From NCBI RefSeq assembly GCF_000418365.1, contig NC_021663.1:2294001-2358000 (forward strand): DNA of 64,000 nt, in the 5' to 3' direction. Of this stretch, positions 8,328-18,699 are shown one piece after another. Both the position numbers and the translations under genes were made by a program. The stretch comes from Corynebacterium terpenotabidum Y-11. Lineage in GTDB: Bacteria; Actinomycetota; Actinomycetes; Mycobacteriales; Mycobacteriaceae. The notes under the pieces were generated by a model. It did not search any database. It had not been told where the DNA came from and saw nothing but the letters and a program-made list of their open reading frames with translations. How positions within the stretch are numbered: the stretch's first letter is position 1; every line of letters starts with the position of its first letter.

Positions 8328-10043
8328 TCAGTCCCGGTCCCCGGATGTACCGGAGTCACCATCACGCAACTCACCGTCGCGGCGTTCCCGGGCCAGCTCG
8401 CGGTCGAACTCGTCCTCCCAGTCCTCCCAGCCGTTGTCGGTCTGGTCGAACTCCTCGTCCAGCTCCTCCTCGTCCAGGTGGAGCAGTTCCTCGGAGATGC
8501 GGTTGAATTCGCGTCCCCAGCCAGCGGAGTCGGTCCGGGCCAGGCCGGCGATGTCGAGACGCGTCGTCCCGTCGCCGAGATCGGTGACCCGCACCCAGAA
8601 CCGGCGGCGCTTGATCGTCAGCGACCCGACCAGGCTGGCGAGCATCAGCAGGGCGAAGAACAGCACCCACAGCTCGGTGGGGTCATGGCTGATCTGCAGG
8701 TTGACGAATTCCTTGGCCCCGTCGAAGGTGATCTTCGTCCCGTCGTCGAGGGTGACGGACTCACCCTGACGCAGGTTCACCCGGTCCAGCTTCTGCAGCT
8801 CGCCGTTGTGCAGCTGCGTCTGGGACAGGGTGAAGATGTCCTGTCCGCTCCCGGAATCCAGACCCGTGTCGCCACGGTAGATGTCGATCGCGACCGCCGG
8901 GTCCTCCATCGCCGGATAGCTCGAGGACAGCAGGGCGTCGTTCTCCCCGGAGAACTCCGCCGTCGGAGCGAACAGACCCTGGATCGCGAGCTGGTTCTGG
9001 CGCCGCTCCTGCAGGTCCGGGAACATGCCGGCCGGCGGGTCCATCTTCAGGGCACCGGAGGACAGGAAGTAGGTGAGATCGTCGGGCCGGAACTGGATCG
9101 TCTCGGTCCGCGTCTCCCCGTTCGGCCAGGTGACGGTGAACGTCGGCGCATAGCCGTGGCCCTGGAGGTACACCCGGTCGCCGTCGATGGACAACGGGTG
9201 GTTCACCCGCAGGGTGGTGCTGTCCCACTCTTCGGTCGGCTTGAGGGCGTCGTCCCCGGAGGCGTAGTCGATATCGGAGCTGAAGTCCTCGGCCTGCCCG
9301 GAGGCCAGGTAGGACGCGTTGAAGTTCTTGACGTTGACGCAGAACGGGGTGAGCGTCGTCCCGTCGAAGCTCGGGCCGTTCCGCATCGAGTCGTAGTTCG
9401 CCACGGCGGTGTTGCAGAACTCGGAGTTCTCCGTCCCGGCGATCACGATGACCTGGCCTTCGTAGTACACCAGGCGTCCGATGAGGATGGAGACCAGGAT
9501 GCCGACGAGCGACAGGTGGAAGACGAGGTTGGAGAACTCGCGGAAGTAGCCCTTCTCCGCCGAGTACGACCACTTGCCCGCCCGGTCCTCCTCCGGCTCG
9601 GTCGCGCCACCTTGCCACCGGCGGAAGCGGGTCGTGATCTCCGTCTTCGCCTGCTCCACAGGCACATCCACGGTGCCGGAGACGTGGTTCGGCATCCGCT
9701 CAAGCCGCTTCGGCGCGGACGGCGGCCGCTTCTTCAACGCCTTGTAGTGGTCGATCGACCGGGGCAGGATGCAGCCGATGAGGGAGATGAACAGCAGCAC
9801 GTAGATCGCGGCGAACCAGCTGGAGCTGAAGACGTCGAACAGGCCGAGCTTGTCGTAGATCTCCGCGATCTTCCCGTTCGCGGCGAGGTAGTCGTCCACG
9901 TTGCCGGCGTTGAGCGACCGTTGCGGCAGCAGGGCCCCGGGGATCGCCCCCAAGGCCAGCAAGAACAGCAGCACCAGTGCGGTACGCATCCTCGTCAGCC
10001 ACTGCCAGGCCTTCTTCGGCCACTTGAGGATACTGCGAAGCAT
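8328..10043 (-). CDS. resB: System II cytochrome c biogenesis protein ResB
   Basis: A 571-residue ResB-family protein. Helices near the N-terminus (TALVLLFLLALGAIPGALLP, IYVLLFISLIGCILPRS, NLVFHLSLVGILVSILIG) precede a large extracytoplasmic domain with the PDDLTYFLSSGALKMDPPAGMF region. A last helix (LWVLFFALLMLASLVGSL) leads to an acidic cytoplasmic tail. ResB and CcsB form the heme transport and ligation complex. The ATG at 10043 has AAAGGT upstream and is preferred to a GTG at 10073. The neighbours ccdA and ccsX supply reductant. A 109-nt gap separates it from ccsB. Confidence 0.92.
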   Translation of the reverse strand: MLRSILKWPKKAWQWLTRMRTALVLLFLLALGAIPGALLPQRSLNAGNVDDYLAANGKIAEIYDKLGLFDVFSSSWFAAIYVLLFISLIGCILPRSIDHYKALKKRPPSAPKRLERMPNHVSGTVDVPVEQAKTEITTRFRRWQGGATEPEEDRAGKWSYSAEKGYFREFSNLVFHLSLVGILVSILIGRLVYYEGQVIVIAGTENSEFCNTAVANYDSMRNGPSFDGTTLTPFCVNVKNFNASYLASGQAEDFSSDIDYASGDDALKPTEEWDSTTLRVNHPLSIDGDRVYLQGHGYAPTFTVTWPNGETRTETIQFRPDDLTYFLSSGALKMDPPAGMFPDLQERRQNQLAIQGLFAPTAEFSGENDALLSSSYPAMEDPAVAIDIYRGDTGLDSGSGQDIFTLSQTQLHNGELQKLDRVNLRQGESVTLDDGTKITFDGAKEFVNLQISHDPTELWVLFFALLMLASLVGSLTIKRRRFWVRVTDLGDGTTRLDIAGLARTDSAGWGREFNRISEELLHLDEEELDEEFDQTDNGWEDWEDEFDRELARERRDGELRDGDSGTSGDRD

Positions 10044-10130
10044 GGGGACCTTTCGAGCGGGAGCCGGAGTCACCGGCGGGATCAGTGCTGAAGTCTAGGG
10101 GCTGATGCTGTGAGTGCTAAACCGGACGGT

Positions 10131-10919
10131 TCACAGCGGCAAGGACGTGTCGGAGATCAGCCACTGTCGCAACCAGTCGACGAACACCGCCCACTGGCCG
10201 CTGACCAGCAGAATGCCGACGATCACCAGCAGCGCGCCGCCGATGACCTGGATGGTCCGCGAATGCCGACGCAACCACCCCACCCCGCGCAACGCCCGGG
10301 CGGAACCCAGCGCGACGAGGATGAACGGGACGCCGAGTCCCAGGCAGTAGGCCACGATGAGAACCACACCGCGGGCCGCGGTCATGCCCTCCGTACCGGC
10401 AGAGACCGAGATGATCGCGGCGAGGGTGGGCCCCAGGCACGGCGTCCACCCGAGAGCGAAGACCGCGCCGAGCAGTGGGGCGCCGGCGAGCGTGGACCAG
10501 CGACGTGGCGCCATCCGGGTGTCGGTCTGCAGCGGACGGATGAACCCCATGAAGATCACGCCCATGAGGATCGTCACCACCCCGCCGATCCGCATCAGGA
10601 GTTCCTGATTCAGCTGGATCGCCTGGATCGCACCGAAGACTGTCGCCGTGGCCAGGGAGAACACCACTGTGAAGCCGGCGACGAACAGCAGTGCCGCGCC
10701 ACCGGCGCGTCCCCGCCGGTTTGTCACCACGGTGCCCTCGGCGGTGTACTCCGCCTCCGCACCGACGACACCGGCGAGGTAGGAGATGTAGCCCGGCACC
10801 AGCGGGATGACGCACGGGGACGCGAAACTCACCAGCCCCGCGCACGCGGCGGCCAGCAGGCCGAGGAGCAGTGGGCCGCTAGTGACGGCATCCGCGAAGG
10901 TGGTACCCAGGTCAGACAT
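10131..10919 (-). CDS. ccdA: Thiol-disulfide transporter CcdA
   Basis: A 262-residue membrane protein of the CcdA/DsbD family that passes electrons from cytoplasmic thioredoxin to extracytoplasmic thiol proteins. The two redox cysteines are in SFASPCVIPLVPGY (helix 1) and GWTPCLGPTL (helix 4), exactly the family motifs, with about six hydrophobic helices in total. It follows ccsX by 15 nt and precedes resB by 87 nt. It probably keeps the CcsX WCGPC pair and the CxxCH motifs of apocytochromes reduced. Confidence 0.94.
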   Translation of the reverse strand: MSDLGTTFADAVTSGPLLLGLLAAACAGLVSFASPCVIPLVPGYISYLAGVVGAEAEYTAEGTVVTNRRGRAGGAALLFVAGFTVVFSLATATVFGAIQAIQLNQELLMRIGGVVTILMGVIFMGFIRPLQTDTRMAPRRWSTLAGAPLLGAVFALGWTPCLGPTLAAIISVSAGTEGMTAARGVVLIVAYCLGLGVPFILVALGSARALRGVGWLRRHSRTIQVIGGALLVIVGILLVSGQWAVFVDWLRQWLISDTSLPL

Positions 10920-10934
10920 GTCGGTGATGCAGTC

Positions 10935-11552
10935 CTACTCGTTGAGCAGTGGTTCCACTGCAGCCCACAGATCGTCGGCGGTGACCTCACGGAGGAAGAC
11001 CTTCGCCGGACGGTGCTGCTTGTCCAGCACGATGGTGGTCGGGATGACGGATGCCGGGATGCCGCCGAGCGCCAGTGCCGACTTGAACGGCGGATCGTAG
11101 ATCGACGGGAAGGTCAGACCGTTGTCGGTGACGAAGTCCTGGGCCTTCTCCCGCACCGAATCGCGGACGTTGATGCCGAGGACGGTGCCCCGGCCGTCCG
11201 CCTCCAGCTTCTCCTGGACGATCTGCAGGTCATCGGATTCACTGCGGCACGGACCGCACCACTGACCCCAGGCGTTGAGGATGACGACCTGCCCCTCGAA
11301 ATCACTGAGGGAGATCGTCGTGCCCGGATCCATGAGCGAATCGCCCTGCAGGTCACCGATGGTCTGGCGGTCGGCCTCGTCGTAGGTGATCTCGGTCTGA
11401 CCGCCCGGGGAGACGAACTCGAAGGTCCCGCCGATGGCGACGGCGTCCGTGCCCGCCGTGGAATCCTCACCGCAGGCGGTGAGACCGAGGAGCAGGGCAC
11501 CGGCCGTCACGGAGGCCAGCGTGGTCGTGACGAGCGTACGAATCATAGGCAT
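10935..11552 (-). CDS. ccsX: Thioredoxin-like lipoprotein for cytochrome c maturation (ResA/TlpA type)
   Basis: A 205-residue predicted lipoprotein. The signal peptide ends in the lipobox LTAC with Cys27. A TlpA-like thioredoxin fold follows, with active site WCGPC at residues 98-102 and the cis-proline in the IPTTIVLD strand. It should reduce apocytochrome c heme-binding cysteines outside the membrane, taking electrons from CcdA encoded next. GGAG lies 8 nt before the chosen ATG; an ATG two codons downstream is also possible. It begins 1 nt after the phosphatase gene, so the genes are cotranscribed. Confidence 0.92.
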   Translation of the reverse strand: MPMIRTLVTTTLASVTAGALLLGLTACGEDSTAGTDAVAIGGTFEFVSPGGQTEITYDEADRQTIGDLQGDSLMDPGTTISLSDFEGQVVILNAWGQWCGPCRSESDDLQIVQEKLEADGRGTVLGINVRDSVREKAQDFVTDNGLTFPSIYDPPFKSALALGGIPASVIPTTIVLDKQHRPAKVFLREVTADDLWAAVEPLLNE

Positions 11553-11553
11553 C

Positions 11554-12174
11554 TCAGATCTCCTGGGCGGGCTCGGAGTAGACCATGTCGGTCAGGTCGT
11601 CACCGTCGAAGATCAGCGAGGTCACCGAGGCGAGATTGCAGCGACGGGCCAGCGGATTGTGCTTCAGCGGCAGGCCCTGGATGTCACGCTGGACGCAGAC
11701 GACCGGCAGCTGGTGGGTGACGCAGACGGCCTCACGGCCCTCCGCGGCACGACGGGCCCGGTCGACGGCGACCCACATCCGGTCGACGATCTGCGTGTAC
11801 GGCTCACCCCAGCTGGGGATGGACGGATCCTTCATCATCGGCCAACGCTTCGGGTTCCACAGCGCACTGCGGACCCCCTTGATGTGCAGACCTTCGAGAT
11901 CGTTCCCGGCCTCAAGGAGATCCTCGTCAGTGACCAGGTCGATACGGCGCCCGTTGCTGTTGACGGTCTCGACCAGCGGGGCGACGGTCTCCTGTGCACG
12001 CTGTAGGGGGGACGCCGCGAGGTACGCGATGTCATGGTCCCCGAGATCGGCGGCAACGGCAGCGGCCATCTGGCGTCCGCGGACGCTGAGGTGCCAGCCG
12101 GGGAGACGACCGTAGAGAATGCGGTCCGGATTGTGGACTTCGCCGTGGCGGACGAGGTGGACGATCGTACTCAT
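11554..12174 (-). CDS. Histidine phosphatase family protein (GpmB-like)
   Basis: A 206-residue member of the phosphoglycerate-mutase-like phosphatase superfamily. The catalytic RHG motif is at VRHGEVHN (residues 8-10), with a second histidine in AVCVTHQLPV. This gene is conserved between hemL and the cytochrome c genes in actinobacteria (Rv0525 position, from memory), and its substrate there is not established as far as I know. A separate true gpmA occurs at 33.9 kb, so glycolytic mutase activity is unlikely to be its role. TACGCT stands 8 nt before the ATG, suggesting a leaderless promoter for the operon that runs to ccsB and rml. Confidence 0.88.
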   Translation of the reverse strand: MSTIVHLVRHGEVHNPDRILYGRLPGWHLSVRGRQMAAAVAADLGDHDIAYLAASPLQRAQETVAPLVETVNSNGRRIDLVTDEDLLEAGNDLEGLHIKGVRSALWNPKRWPMMKDPSIPSWGEPYTQIVDRMWVAVDRARRAAEGREAVCVTHQLPVVCVQRDIQGLPLKHNPLARRCNLASVTSLIFDGDDLTDMVYSEPAQEI

Positions 12175-12322
12175 GACCCCTGAGCGTACCTGCCGTGGTG
12201 CTGAGGTCATAAGCGCATGGCGGCACACCAGGCACGATGTGGCACGCGCCACGCTGCACCCCGGCCCCCGGTGGTGGCCACTCGCGACCCGGCCACCACG
12301 GCGGACCAGAACGGTGTCGCTG

Positions 12323-13642
12323 CTATGCCGCAGCCGCAGCCTTCGCCGCCACCGCCAGCGCCGCCTCGATCCGGGCGAAGTCGTCATCGGTCAGCGCCGT
12401 CGAGACGAACCAGGTCTCGAAGACGCTCGGCGGGGCATACACTCCGGCGTCCAGCAGGGCATGGAAGAACGGCGGGTAGCGGAAGGTGTCCGCGGCCTGC
12501 ATATCGGCGAAGTTGCGCCCCTGCCCCTCGGCGAAACGGATCGAGAGCATCGACTCCGCCCGCTGCATGTGGTGGACCACCCCTTCCCGCGTCAGCGCCG
12601 CCGAGATCAGCGACGACAGCCGGTCGGCGTTCGCATTCAACACGTCATAGACCGCATCATCCGCCAACTGCAGCGATGCCAGTCCCGATGCCATCGCCAC
12701 CGGGTTCCCGGACAGCGTCCCCGCCTGGTAGACCGGCCCGACCGGGGCGAGCATGTCCATGATCTCGGCGCGTCCACCGAAGGCGGCGGCCGGCATGCCG
12801 CCGGAGACGACCTTGCCGAAGGTGGTGAGGTCACCGGCGACGCCGTCCACCCCGAACCAGCCCTGACGCGAGGTCCGGAAACCGGTCATGACCTCGTCGA
12901 CGATCAACAGCGCACCGTCGGCATGGGCAATGTCCTTCAACGCCGCGTTGAAACCGGCGTCCGGGTGCACCGACCCCATATTGCCGGCGGAGGCTTCGGT
13001 GATGATCGCGGCGATCTCCCCGGGATGCGCGGCGAAGGCCTCCCGCACCGCGGACAGATCGTTGTAGGGCACGGTGATCGTCTCAGCCGCCGCGGCCGCG
13101 GTAATGCCCGGCGAATCCGGCAGACCCAGCGTCGCCACCCCGGAACCGGCGGCGACGAGCAGGGAATCGACATGGCCGTGGTAGCAGCCGATGAACTTGA
13201 GGATCTTGTCGCGGCCGGTGAAACCGCGGGCCAGGCGCACCGCGGACATGGTCGCCTCGGTGCCGGAGTTGACCATGCGGATCTTCTCCACGCTGGTCCG
13301 GCCGATGATCTCCTCGGCCAGGGCGATCTCCCCCAGGGTCGGCGCGCCGAAGGAGACCCTTTTGGCCACCGCCTCCTGCACCGCGTCCACCACCACCGGG
13401 TGGGAGTGTCCGTGGATCATGGGGCCCCAGGAGCAGACCAGGTCCACGTAGGAGTTGCCGTCGACGTCGACCAGCTGCGACCCGGACGCCGAGGCGATGA
13501 AGGGGGCAGTGCCGCCAACGGAACCGAAGGCCCGGACCGGGGAGTTCACACCACCGGGGATCACCCGGCGCGCCTCCTCCATCGCATGGGAGCTGCCGGA
13601 CATATTCGCTTCAGTGTGTTCCTCAGTGTGTTCGTTCATCAC
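12323..13642 (-). CDS. hemL: Glutamate-1-semialdehyde 2,1-aminomutase
   Basis: A PLP-dependent class-III aminotransferase-fold enzyme (about 438 residues) that makes 5-aminolevulinate from glutamate-1-semialdehyde, second step of the C5 heme pathway. It shows [45 protein letters not shown] and the PLP lysine in [11 protein letters not shown] (K277). The first 14 residues contain a repeated EHTE. The start is either GTG 13642, with TATGCT 6 nt upstream (leaderless), or ATG 13639. A 148-nt gap with no recognised feature separates it from the phosphatase gene downstream. It follows the pseudo-ATPase gene by 16 nt. Confidence 0.95.
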   Translation of the reverse strand: MMNEHTEEHTEANMSGSSHAMEEARRVIPGGVNSPVRAFGSVGGTAPFIASASGSQLVDVDGNSYVDLVCSWGPMIHGHSHPVVVDAVQEAVAKRVSFGAPTLGEIALAEEIIGRTSVEKIRMVNSGTEATMSAVRLARGFTGRDKILKFIGCYHGHVDSLLVAAGSGVATLGLPDSPGITAAAAAETITVPYNDLSAVREAFAAHPGEIAAIITEASAGNMGSVHPDAGFNAALKDIAHADGALLIVDEVMTGFRTSRQGWFGVDGVAGDLTTFGKVVSGGMPAAAFGGRAEIMDMLAPVGPVYQAGTLSGNPVAMASGLASLQLADDAVYDVLNANADRLSSLISAALTREGVVHHMQRAESMLSIRFAEGQGRNFADMQAADTFRYPPFFHALLDAGVYAPPSVFETWFVSTALTDDDFARIEAALAVAAKAAAAA

Positions 13643-13658
13643 CCGACCAGCATAACCA

Positions 13659-16400
13659 CTAGCCGGTCTGCCAGGGCAGCAGGTTCTCCCCCGCCCAGGA
13701 GCGTATCCGCACCCAGCGCCGCCGCCAGCGCGCGGTGGAGATCACCCCGACGAATCCGCCGGAGGTGTAGTCACGGTGGGTGATCCGCGCGGACCGCCAC
13801 TCGATGATCAACGAGGACAGCAGCATCGGCACGGTGGCCAGCAGCGGGTTGAGCAGTCCGGAGACGCTCAGCGCCGCGGCGAGCACGTTGTAGCCCCAGG
13901 CGAACCAGAGGTTCCAGTCGACGGTGGCGCGGACGTGGCGGACGAGGTTGAGGACCTCGGGAATGGCGGAGATGTCCTCACGGATGAGCACCACGTCGGA
14001 TTCGGCGTTGTCGATCCGGTCGATCCGGTCGGCGGAGCCCATGAGGATACCGACATCGGCGACGTGCAGGCAGTCGAGGACATCCTTGTCCCCCACCATC
14101 GCCACGACCGCACCCTGGGCGTGGACGCTGCGGACCGTCGCGGCCTTGCGTCCCGGCGCGATGCCGGCGAGGACGGTGGAGATACCGATCATGTCGGCCA
14201 TCCGGCGGGCGACGGGGTAGGTGTCGCGGGCGATCATCGTGGTCTCGATGTCCATGTCCTCGAGCTGTTCCACGGCGGCCGCGGCGTCCCTCTTGACCTG
14301 GTCGGTGAGGTTGATGACGCCGCGGGCGGTACCCTTCCAGCTGACGACCAGCGGCGTCCCCCCGCTCACGGCAGCGTTGGCGAGTGACGGGTCGGAGAGT
14401 TCGGAGAGGTCACGGGGACGCCACAGGGCGACCGGCAGATGGCGGACGGTGGTCTCCCCCGTCTTCGGGTCGGCGACGGGCAGTTCGACGGTTGCGGTGA
14501 AGGTGCCCTGGTCGTCGACGACGACGGGACCGCACTCCAGCCAGTGCGGGACGGAGTCGCCACCGGTGCCGGCGTCCCGGGCCTCACGGTCCGCCCGGAC
14601 GATCGCCCGGGAGACGGCGTGGGTGGATTCCATCGACAGCGCCCCGGCGACGCGGAGCACCAGTTCCGGGTTCTCCCCCTTCGCCGCGGTGATGCCGGTG
14701 ACCGACATCGGCCCGTGGGTGAGGGTGCCGTTGCGGTTGAAGATGATGGTGTCCACCGCGGCCAGCTGGTGGATGGTGTTCGCGTTGCGCAGCAGCGTTC
14801 CACCGGTCGCGGCGCGGGCCAGGCCGAGTCGCAGGGCCAGGGTCGTGGAGACCGCCAGGGCCAGGGGGGCGACGGCGATGAGGACGGCCAGCGCCGTGGC
14901 GACGGCGGTGGCGGGGGCGTCGGTGATGAGCAGCCAGACCACCGCGGCGGACACCGCCAGGGCGATGGCCCAGGGGATGAGGAGGGACGCCGAGCGGGTG
15001 GCGATCTGGTCGAGTTCATTCTCGTCGCGTTCGGCGGCACCGATCCAGCGTTGGACGGCGGCCAGCCGGGTGCGGGAACCGGTGCGTTCCACCCGGATTT
15101 TCAGGGTGTCTCCGCAGTTGCGGGACCCGGCGTAGACCGGCGAGTTGACGGTGACCTGGGTCATCCGGTCGCTGCCGCCGAAGGGTCCGGCGTCCACTGT
15201 GGCGCGTCCGCCGACGACCTCGCCGTCGGCGGGGACCACGCCGCTCGGGGGGACGAGAACATAATCGCCGACGCGCAGCTCACCGACGGTGATCTGCGAC
15301 TGCGTCGGCTTGCCGCGTCGGCCGGCGCGGACCACGGTGATCGTGTCGGTGACGGGCAGGTGCAGGGAGTTCAACGCCAGGCTGGAACGCAGTCGGGCCC
15401 GGCGCGACGCGAGCCTGCCCAGCAGCAGCAGGATCGTGACCCCACAGGCGACATCGAAGAAGACCGCGCCGTAGCCCTCGTGGTGGAATCCTGCGGTCCA
15501 TCCCGGGTCGTTGCGCCAGTCAGCGTCGCCCACTTCGCTGACCAGCATGACAATCAGCGAGTAGAGGAAGGCGAGCAGGATCGCGATGGAGGACGCGGTG
15601 TCGAGGGCGGGCAGACCCCGGCGCAACCCGGCGAGCATGGCGCGGTGGAAGGGCCAGGCACACCAGGTGACGACGGGCACGGACAGCACCAAGCTGATCC
15701 ACTGCCAGTTGTCGAACTGCCAGCCCGACACGGTCTGCAGGACGACGACGGGGACACCGAGCAGCACGGCGACGAGGAGTCGGGGCAGGGTGATCAGGGC
15801 GCGGGCGGTGTAGAGCACCTCGGTCGTCGACGTGCCCTGACCGTACGGGTCTGTACCGTTACTGCCGTTACTGCCACCGTGTCCGCCCCGGCGTGCCGCC
15901 TGCCCGCCGGATCCGGCGGCACGCGCGGTCCGGCTGGAAGAGCGACGCCGCGCAGACCGGTGGCGTCGCATCCGACGGCGTCGCTCGGTGATATTGAGCC
16001 GTTCCGCCCGACGCCGCAGGGACGCGGTGGTGAGCCAGGCGTCCACCCCGAAGGACGCCAGCAGTTCGCGCAGCACGTCCGGCGATAGGGAATCCGGGGC
16101 AGTCACCCAGGCCATGGAGGTGGAGTACACGACGCGTGCCTGCACTCCAGGCAGGTCGTTGAACGCCTTCTCGACCTGACCCGCGGCCACCGCGGATTCC
16201 AGTCCGGAGAGGTGCCAGGTGAAGGAGGTCAGTGGTCCGGCGTCGGCGTCCGGGTCATCGGGGTCGGCACTGTTGCGCCGGTTGCCCAGCAGACCGGCGG
16301 CGAGTGCCGCAGACCGGGCCTCCGCGATGGCCCGCTCGACATCGGGCACATCGGTGCCGGCGGCGCCGTCGGCAGGTACCGCGTCACCCTGTGCGCTCAC
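13659..16400 (-). CDS. Catalytically degenerate P1B-type (heavy-metal) ATPase homologue in the heme locus
   Basis: A 913-residue protein with P1B-ATPase architecture: an HMA-like N-terminal domain (about 56-125) without CxxC, a basic linker (135-195), paired helices, actuator, M4, P/N domains and final helices. Every key motif is altered. The phosphorylated Asp of DKTGT is Asn555 (NRNGT, codon AAC). TGE of the actuator is GGS (408-410). The M4 CPC/CPx site is APL (511-513). The hinge GDGxND is GDKDVLD (770-776), and the SxHP motif reads STHA. Proline 512, the LTHG context and the fold are kept and the frame is intact, so this looks like a selected pseudoenzyme. The GTG start overlaps the upstream stop (GTGA). 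It lies between hemB and hemL. Confidence 0.88.
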   Translation of the reverse strand: MSAQGDAVPADGAAGTDVPDVERAIAEARSAALAAGLLGNRRNSADPDDPDADAGPLTSFTWHLSGLESAVAAGQVEKAFNDLPGVQARVVYSTSMAWVTAPDSLSPDVLRELLASFGVDAWLTTASLRRRAERLNITERRRRMRRHRSARRRSSSRTARAAGSGGQAARRGGHGGSNGSNGTDPYGQGTSTTEVLYTARALITLPRLLVAVLLGVPVVVLQTVSGWQFDNWQWISLVLSVPVVTWCAWPFHRAMLAGLRRGLPALDTASSIAILLAFLYSLIVMLVSEVGDADWRNDPGWTAGFHHEGYGAVFFDVACGVTILLLLGRLASRRARLRSSLALNSLHLPVTDTITVVRAGRRGKPTQSQITVGELRVGDYVLVPPSGVVPADGEVVGGRATVDAGPFGGSDRMTQVTVNSPVYAGSRNCGDTLKIRVERTGSRTRLAAVQRWIGAAERDENELDQIATRSASLLIPWAIALAVSAAVVWLLITDAPATAVATALAVLIAVAPLALAVSTTLALRLGLARAATGGTLLRNANTIHQLAAVDTIIFNRNGTLTHGPMSVTGITAAKGENPELVLRVAGALSMESTHAVSRAIVRADREARDAGTGGDSVPHWLECGPVVVDDQGTFTATVELPVADPKTGETTVRHLPVALWRPRDLSELSDPSLANAAVSGGTPLVVSWKGTARGVINLTDQVKRDAAAAVEQLEDMDIETTMIARDTYPVARRMADMIGISTVLAGIAPGRKAATVRSVHAQGAVVAMVGDKDVLDCLHVADVGILMGSADRIDRIDNAESDVVLIREDISAIPEVLNLVRHVRATVDWNLWFAWGYNVLAAALSVSGLLNPLLATVPMLLSSLIIEWRSARITHRDYTSGGFVGVISTARWRRRWVRIRSWAGENLLPWQTG

Positions 16401-16873
16401 CGGTCATCTCCCGTCTTCTGTCCGTAGAAGGTCTTCACGGCGGGACGGTACACCGCCAGCGCGGCGAGGGCGAGCAGAAGGGCGAGGACAGGCTGTGCCG
16501 GCCCACCGACACCGATGAGCCAGCTCCCGAGGGCGACGAGAACCACCACTCCGGTCACGGCCATGGCGAGGGTGCGGTGCCGGGCTCGACCGCGCAGCAG
16601 GCCGGGGACGCACAGGCAGAGCACCCCGGCGCCGATCATCTCCACACCGCCGATCCAGCGCAGGGCGGAGGCCACCGCGTCGATGGTCTTCTGCCGGTCG
16701 ACATCCTCGGAGGTCGGCGGCTCAGCGGCCCACATGAACAGTGCGCTGACGATGAGTCCCACCGCGCACAGCAGGTAGAGCACCACCCCGGTCCAGACCA
16801 CGCCGGGGATCCCCTCCCCCGCACGCCAGTAGCGGATCTGCCGATTGGGGTCTGCCGGGACGTTGTCAGTCAC
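16397..16873 (-). CDS. Four-helix membrane protein, hypothetical
   Basis: A 158-residue protein with about four hydrophobic segments: PGVVWTGVVLYLLCAVGLIV, IGAGVLCLCVPGLL, TLAMAVTGVVVLVALGSWLI, and VLALLLALAALAVY just before a basic tail. Its GTG start overlaps the end of the preceding gene by 8 nt, and its TGA overlaps the GTG of the degenerate P-type ATPase, so the three are almost certainly made together. I do not recognise a family. The tight coupling suggests a complex with the ATPase homologue, which is inference. Confidence 0.75.
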   Translation of the reverse strand: MTDNVPADPNRQIRYWRAGEGIPGVVWTGVVLYLLCAVGLIVSALFMWAAEPPTSEDVDRQKTIDAVASALRWIGGVEMIGAGVLCLCVPGLLRGRARHRTLAMAVTGVVVLVALGSWLIGVGGPAQPVLALLLALAALAVYRPAVKTFYGQKTGDDR

Positions 16874-17648
16874 CGGACCCCCTGTTCTGCTTTCCCTGCT
16901 TCGGCCTCAGCTTTTCTCTGTTTCTTCCGGCCTTCTCGGCATTCTCGGCTTTCTCTGCCTTTTCGGCGTCCTTCATCCTCTTCAGGTCCGCGGTGCGGCG
17001 GTCGAGGGCGGCGCTGAACTCGGCCATCTCCCGCTCACCGGGCATGCCGAACCAGTCGTTGGTCTCCGGCCGGGTGAGGAACCACCAGCCGACGGGGGCG
17101 AGCACGCCCGAGATGATCGTGCCCGCGCCGATGAGGACAATTAGGGCGGCGTCCCCGGTCTCCGGTGCCCCGGCGAAGGTCTGCATCAGCGCCATGAGGG
17201 CGAGGTAGACAGACCCGAGGCTGAGGAAGAGCCGGGACTTGTACCCACCGCGTCCGACCCGGGAGATCAACCACACGCTGACCACGACGGAGAGCAGGGT
17301 GAGTAGGAACTGGCCGATGGCGTAGCCGGTGACGAGATTCTCGATGGAGATGCCCTCGGGCAGCTCCATGTCCGCGGCCTGCACGGTGACCTCGCGGGTC
17401 AGCGCCCGACGGTCGGTGAGCGTGGCGATCAACTGGATGATCCCAGTGAACAGCTGCAGCGCGGCGACGGCGTACCAGACCTTCACGCCGTCGCGGACCT
17501 GCTCCGGGGCGTCCTTCACGGACCGGGCGAGACCGTCCGGTCGGCCGATCTTCGGCGGGGTAGGCATCTCCGGGGGCATGCCGGACGTGCCGGGCGCAGG
17601 CGTGCCGGGGCCGGAGTTGCTGGGCGGGGCGGAGCGGGGTGCGGTCAT
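16866..17648 (-). CDS. Four-helix membrane protein with proline-rich head and charged tail, hypothetical
   Basis: A 260-residue protein. Residues 1-35 are Pro/Gly/Ser-rich. Four membrane segments lie at about 56-77, 106-130, 140-159 and 168-192. The C-terminal 60 residues are highly charged with a KAEKAENAEKA repeat, probably a cytoplasmic helix. The ATG is 20 nt after the hemB stop and is preceded by GGGGGA and by a TAGGCT box about 10 nt upstream. It overlaps the next membrane protein gene by 8 nt. Function unknown; genomic context is heme synthesis and the degenerate P-type ATPase. Confidence 0.75.
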   Translation of the reverse strand: MTAPRSAPPSNSGPGTPAPGTSGMPPEMPTPPKIGRPDGLARSVKDAPEQVRDGVKVWYAVAALQLFTGIIQLIATLTDRRALTREVTVQAADMELPEGISIENLVTGYAIGQFLLTLLSVVVSVWLISRVGRGGYKSRLFLSLGSVYLALMALMQTFAGAPETGDAALIVLIGAGTIISGVLAPVGWWFLTRPETNDWFGMPGEREMAEFSAALDRRTADLKRMKDAEKAEKAENAEKAGRNREKLRPKQGKQNRGSGD

Positions 17649-17668
17649 ATCGTCCCCCAGCCTAGCGG

Positions 17669-18676
17669 TCAGGCGAGCAGCTGTGCGGCTTCAGTGGCCC
17701 AGTAGGTGAGGATGATGTCCGCACCGGCGCGTCGGATACCGGTCAGTGAGTCGAGGATCGCCGGCTCACGGGAGATCCACCCGTTCTGCGCGGCAGCGGT
17801 GATCATCGCGTATTCGCCGGAGACCTGGTACGCGGCGACGGGCACGGTCGACATGTCGGCGACCTGACGCAGCACGTCGAGGTACGGCATCGCGGGCTTG
17901 ACCATGACCATGTCCGCACCCTCCTCGATGTCGAGCTGGACTTCCATGATCGACTCACGGGCATTGCGCGGATCCTGCTGGTAGGTCTTCCGGTCACCCT
18001 GCAGCGTCGACCCGACAGCCTCGCGGAAGGGGCCGTAGAACGCCCCGGCGTACTTCGCGGAGTAGGCGAGAATGGCGACGTCCTCGAACCCTTCGGCGTC
18101 AAGGGCGTCGCGGATAACGCGGATCTGACCGTCCATCATCCCCGAGGGGCTGACGACGTGGGCGCCGGCGCGGGCCTGGCTGACGGCCATTGTGGCGTAG
18201 AGCGGAAGGGTGGCGTCATTGTCCACCACCGTGTGTCCCCAGTTGTCGGTGGTGAGCACACCGCAGTGGCCGTGGTCGGTGAACTCGTCGAGGCAGGTGT
18301 CCGCCATGACGATGAGGTCATCGCCGAACTCACGGCGCAGTGCCGCGACCCCCTTGTTGAGGATGCCGTCGGCCGCCCAGGCCTGGGAACCGGAGGCGTC
18401 CTTGTGCTCCGGGGTGGGGACGCCGAAGAGGTCGATCGAGCCGACGCCGGCCGCCACCGCCTCCTCCGCGGCCTTGAGCAGGGAAGTTTCGGTGTGCTGG
18501 TACACGCCGGGCATCGCGGAGATCTCGCGCGGGGCGTCGATGCCCTCCGCGATGAACGCCGGAAGAACGAACTGGGCGGGATCCAGGTGCGTCTCGGCGA
18601 CGAAGTCCCGCATGACCTGGCTGGTGCGCAGGCGGCGGGGACGCCGGACGGGGGTGGTGATATCGGGGTTGCTCAT
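17669..18676 (-). CDS. hemB: Delta-aminolevulinic acid dehydratase (porphobilinogen synthase)
   Basis: Condenses two aminolevulinates to porphobilinogen. The 335-residue protein has the RPRRLR start of the family, Schiff-base lysines K208 ([17 protein letters not shown]) and K260 ([10 protein letters not shown]), and the metal-site loop [14 protein letters not shown] at 126-139. That loop mixes features of the Cys (zinc) and Asp (magnesium) types, as I recall for other actinobacterial HemB. The ATG at 18676 has GGAGGT upstream. It lies 24 nt after the YhgE/Pip gene and before the membrane-protein/pseudo-ATPase genes. Confidence 0.96.
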   Translation of the reverse strand: MSNPDITTPVRRPRRLRTSQVMRDFVAETHLDPAQFVLPAFIAEGIDAPREISAMPGVYQHTETSLLKAAEEAVAAGVGSIDLFGVPTPEHKDASGSQAWAADGILNKGVAALRREFGDDLIVMADTCLDEFTDHGHCGVLTTDNWGHTVVDNDATLPLYATMAVSQARAGAHVVSPSGMMDGQIRVIRDALDAEGFEDVAILAYSAKYAGAFYGPFREAVGSTLQGDRKTYQQDPRNARESIMEVQLDIEEGADMVMVKPAMPYLDVLRQVADMSTVPVAAYQVSGEYAMITAAAQNGWISREPAILDSLTGIRRAGADIILTYWATEAAQLLA

Positions 18677-18699
18677 GACCTCCGATGCTACGCCCGGGG

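Noticed and set aside
8127..10091. A 654-codon open frame opposite resB
   Set aside because: Antisense of a well supported gene; the translation is composition-driven and no start signal is seen.
11554..12174. The histidine phosphatase next to hemL as the glycolytic phosphoglycerate mutase
   Set aside because: A full-length gpmA with the longer mutase-specific segments is present at 33.9 kb. This protein is of the shorter, generic phosphatase type.
13659..16400. The degenerate P-type ATPase as a pseudogene or sequencing error
   Set aside because: All five motif changes are in-frame codon substitutions at separate places, the 913-codon frame is intact, and it is translationally coupled to neighbours. 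A sequencing error could not produce this pattern.
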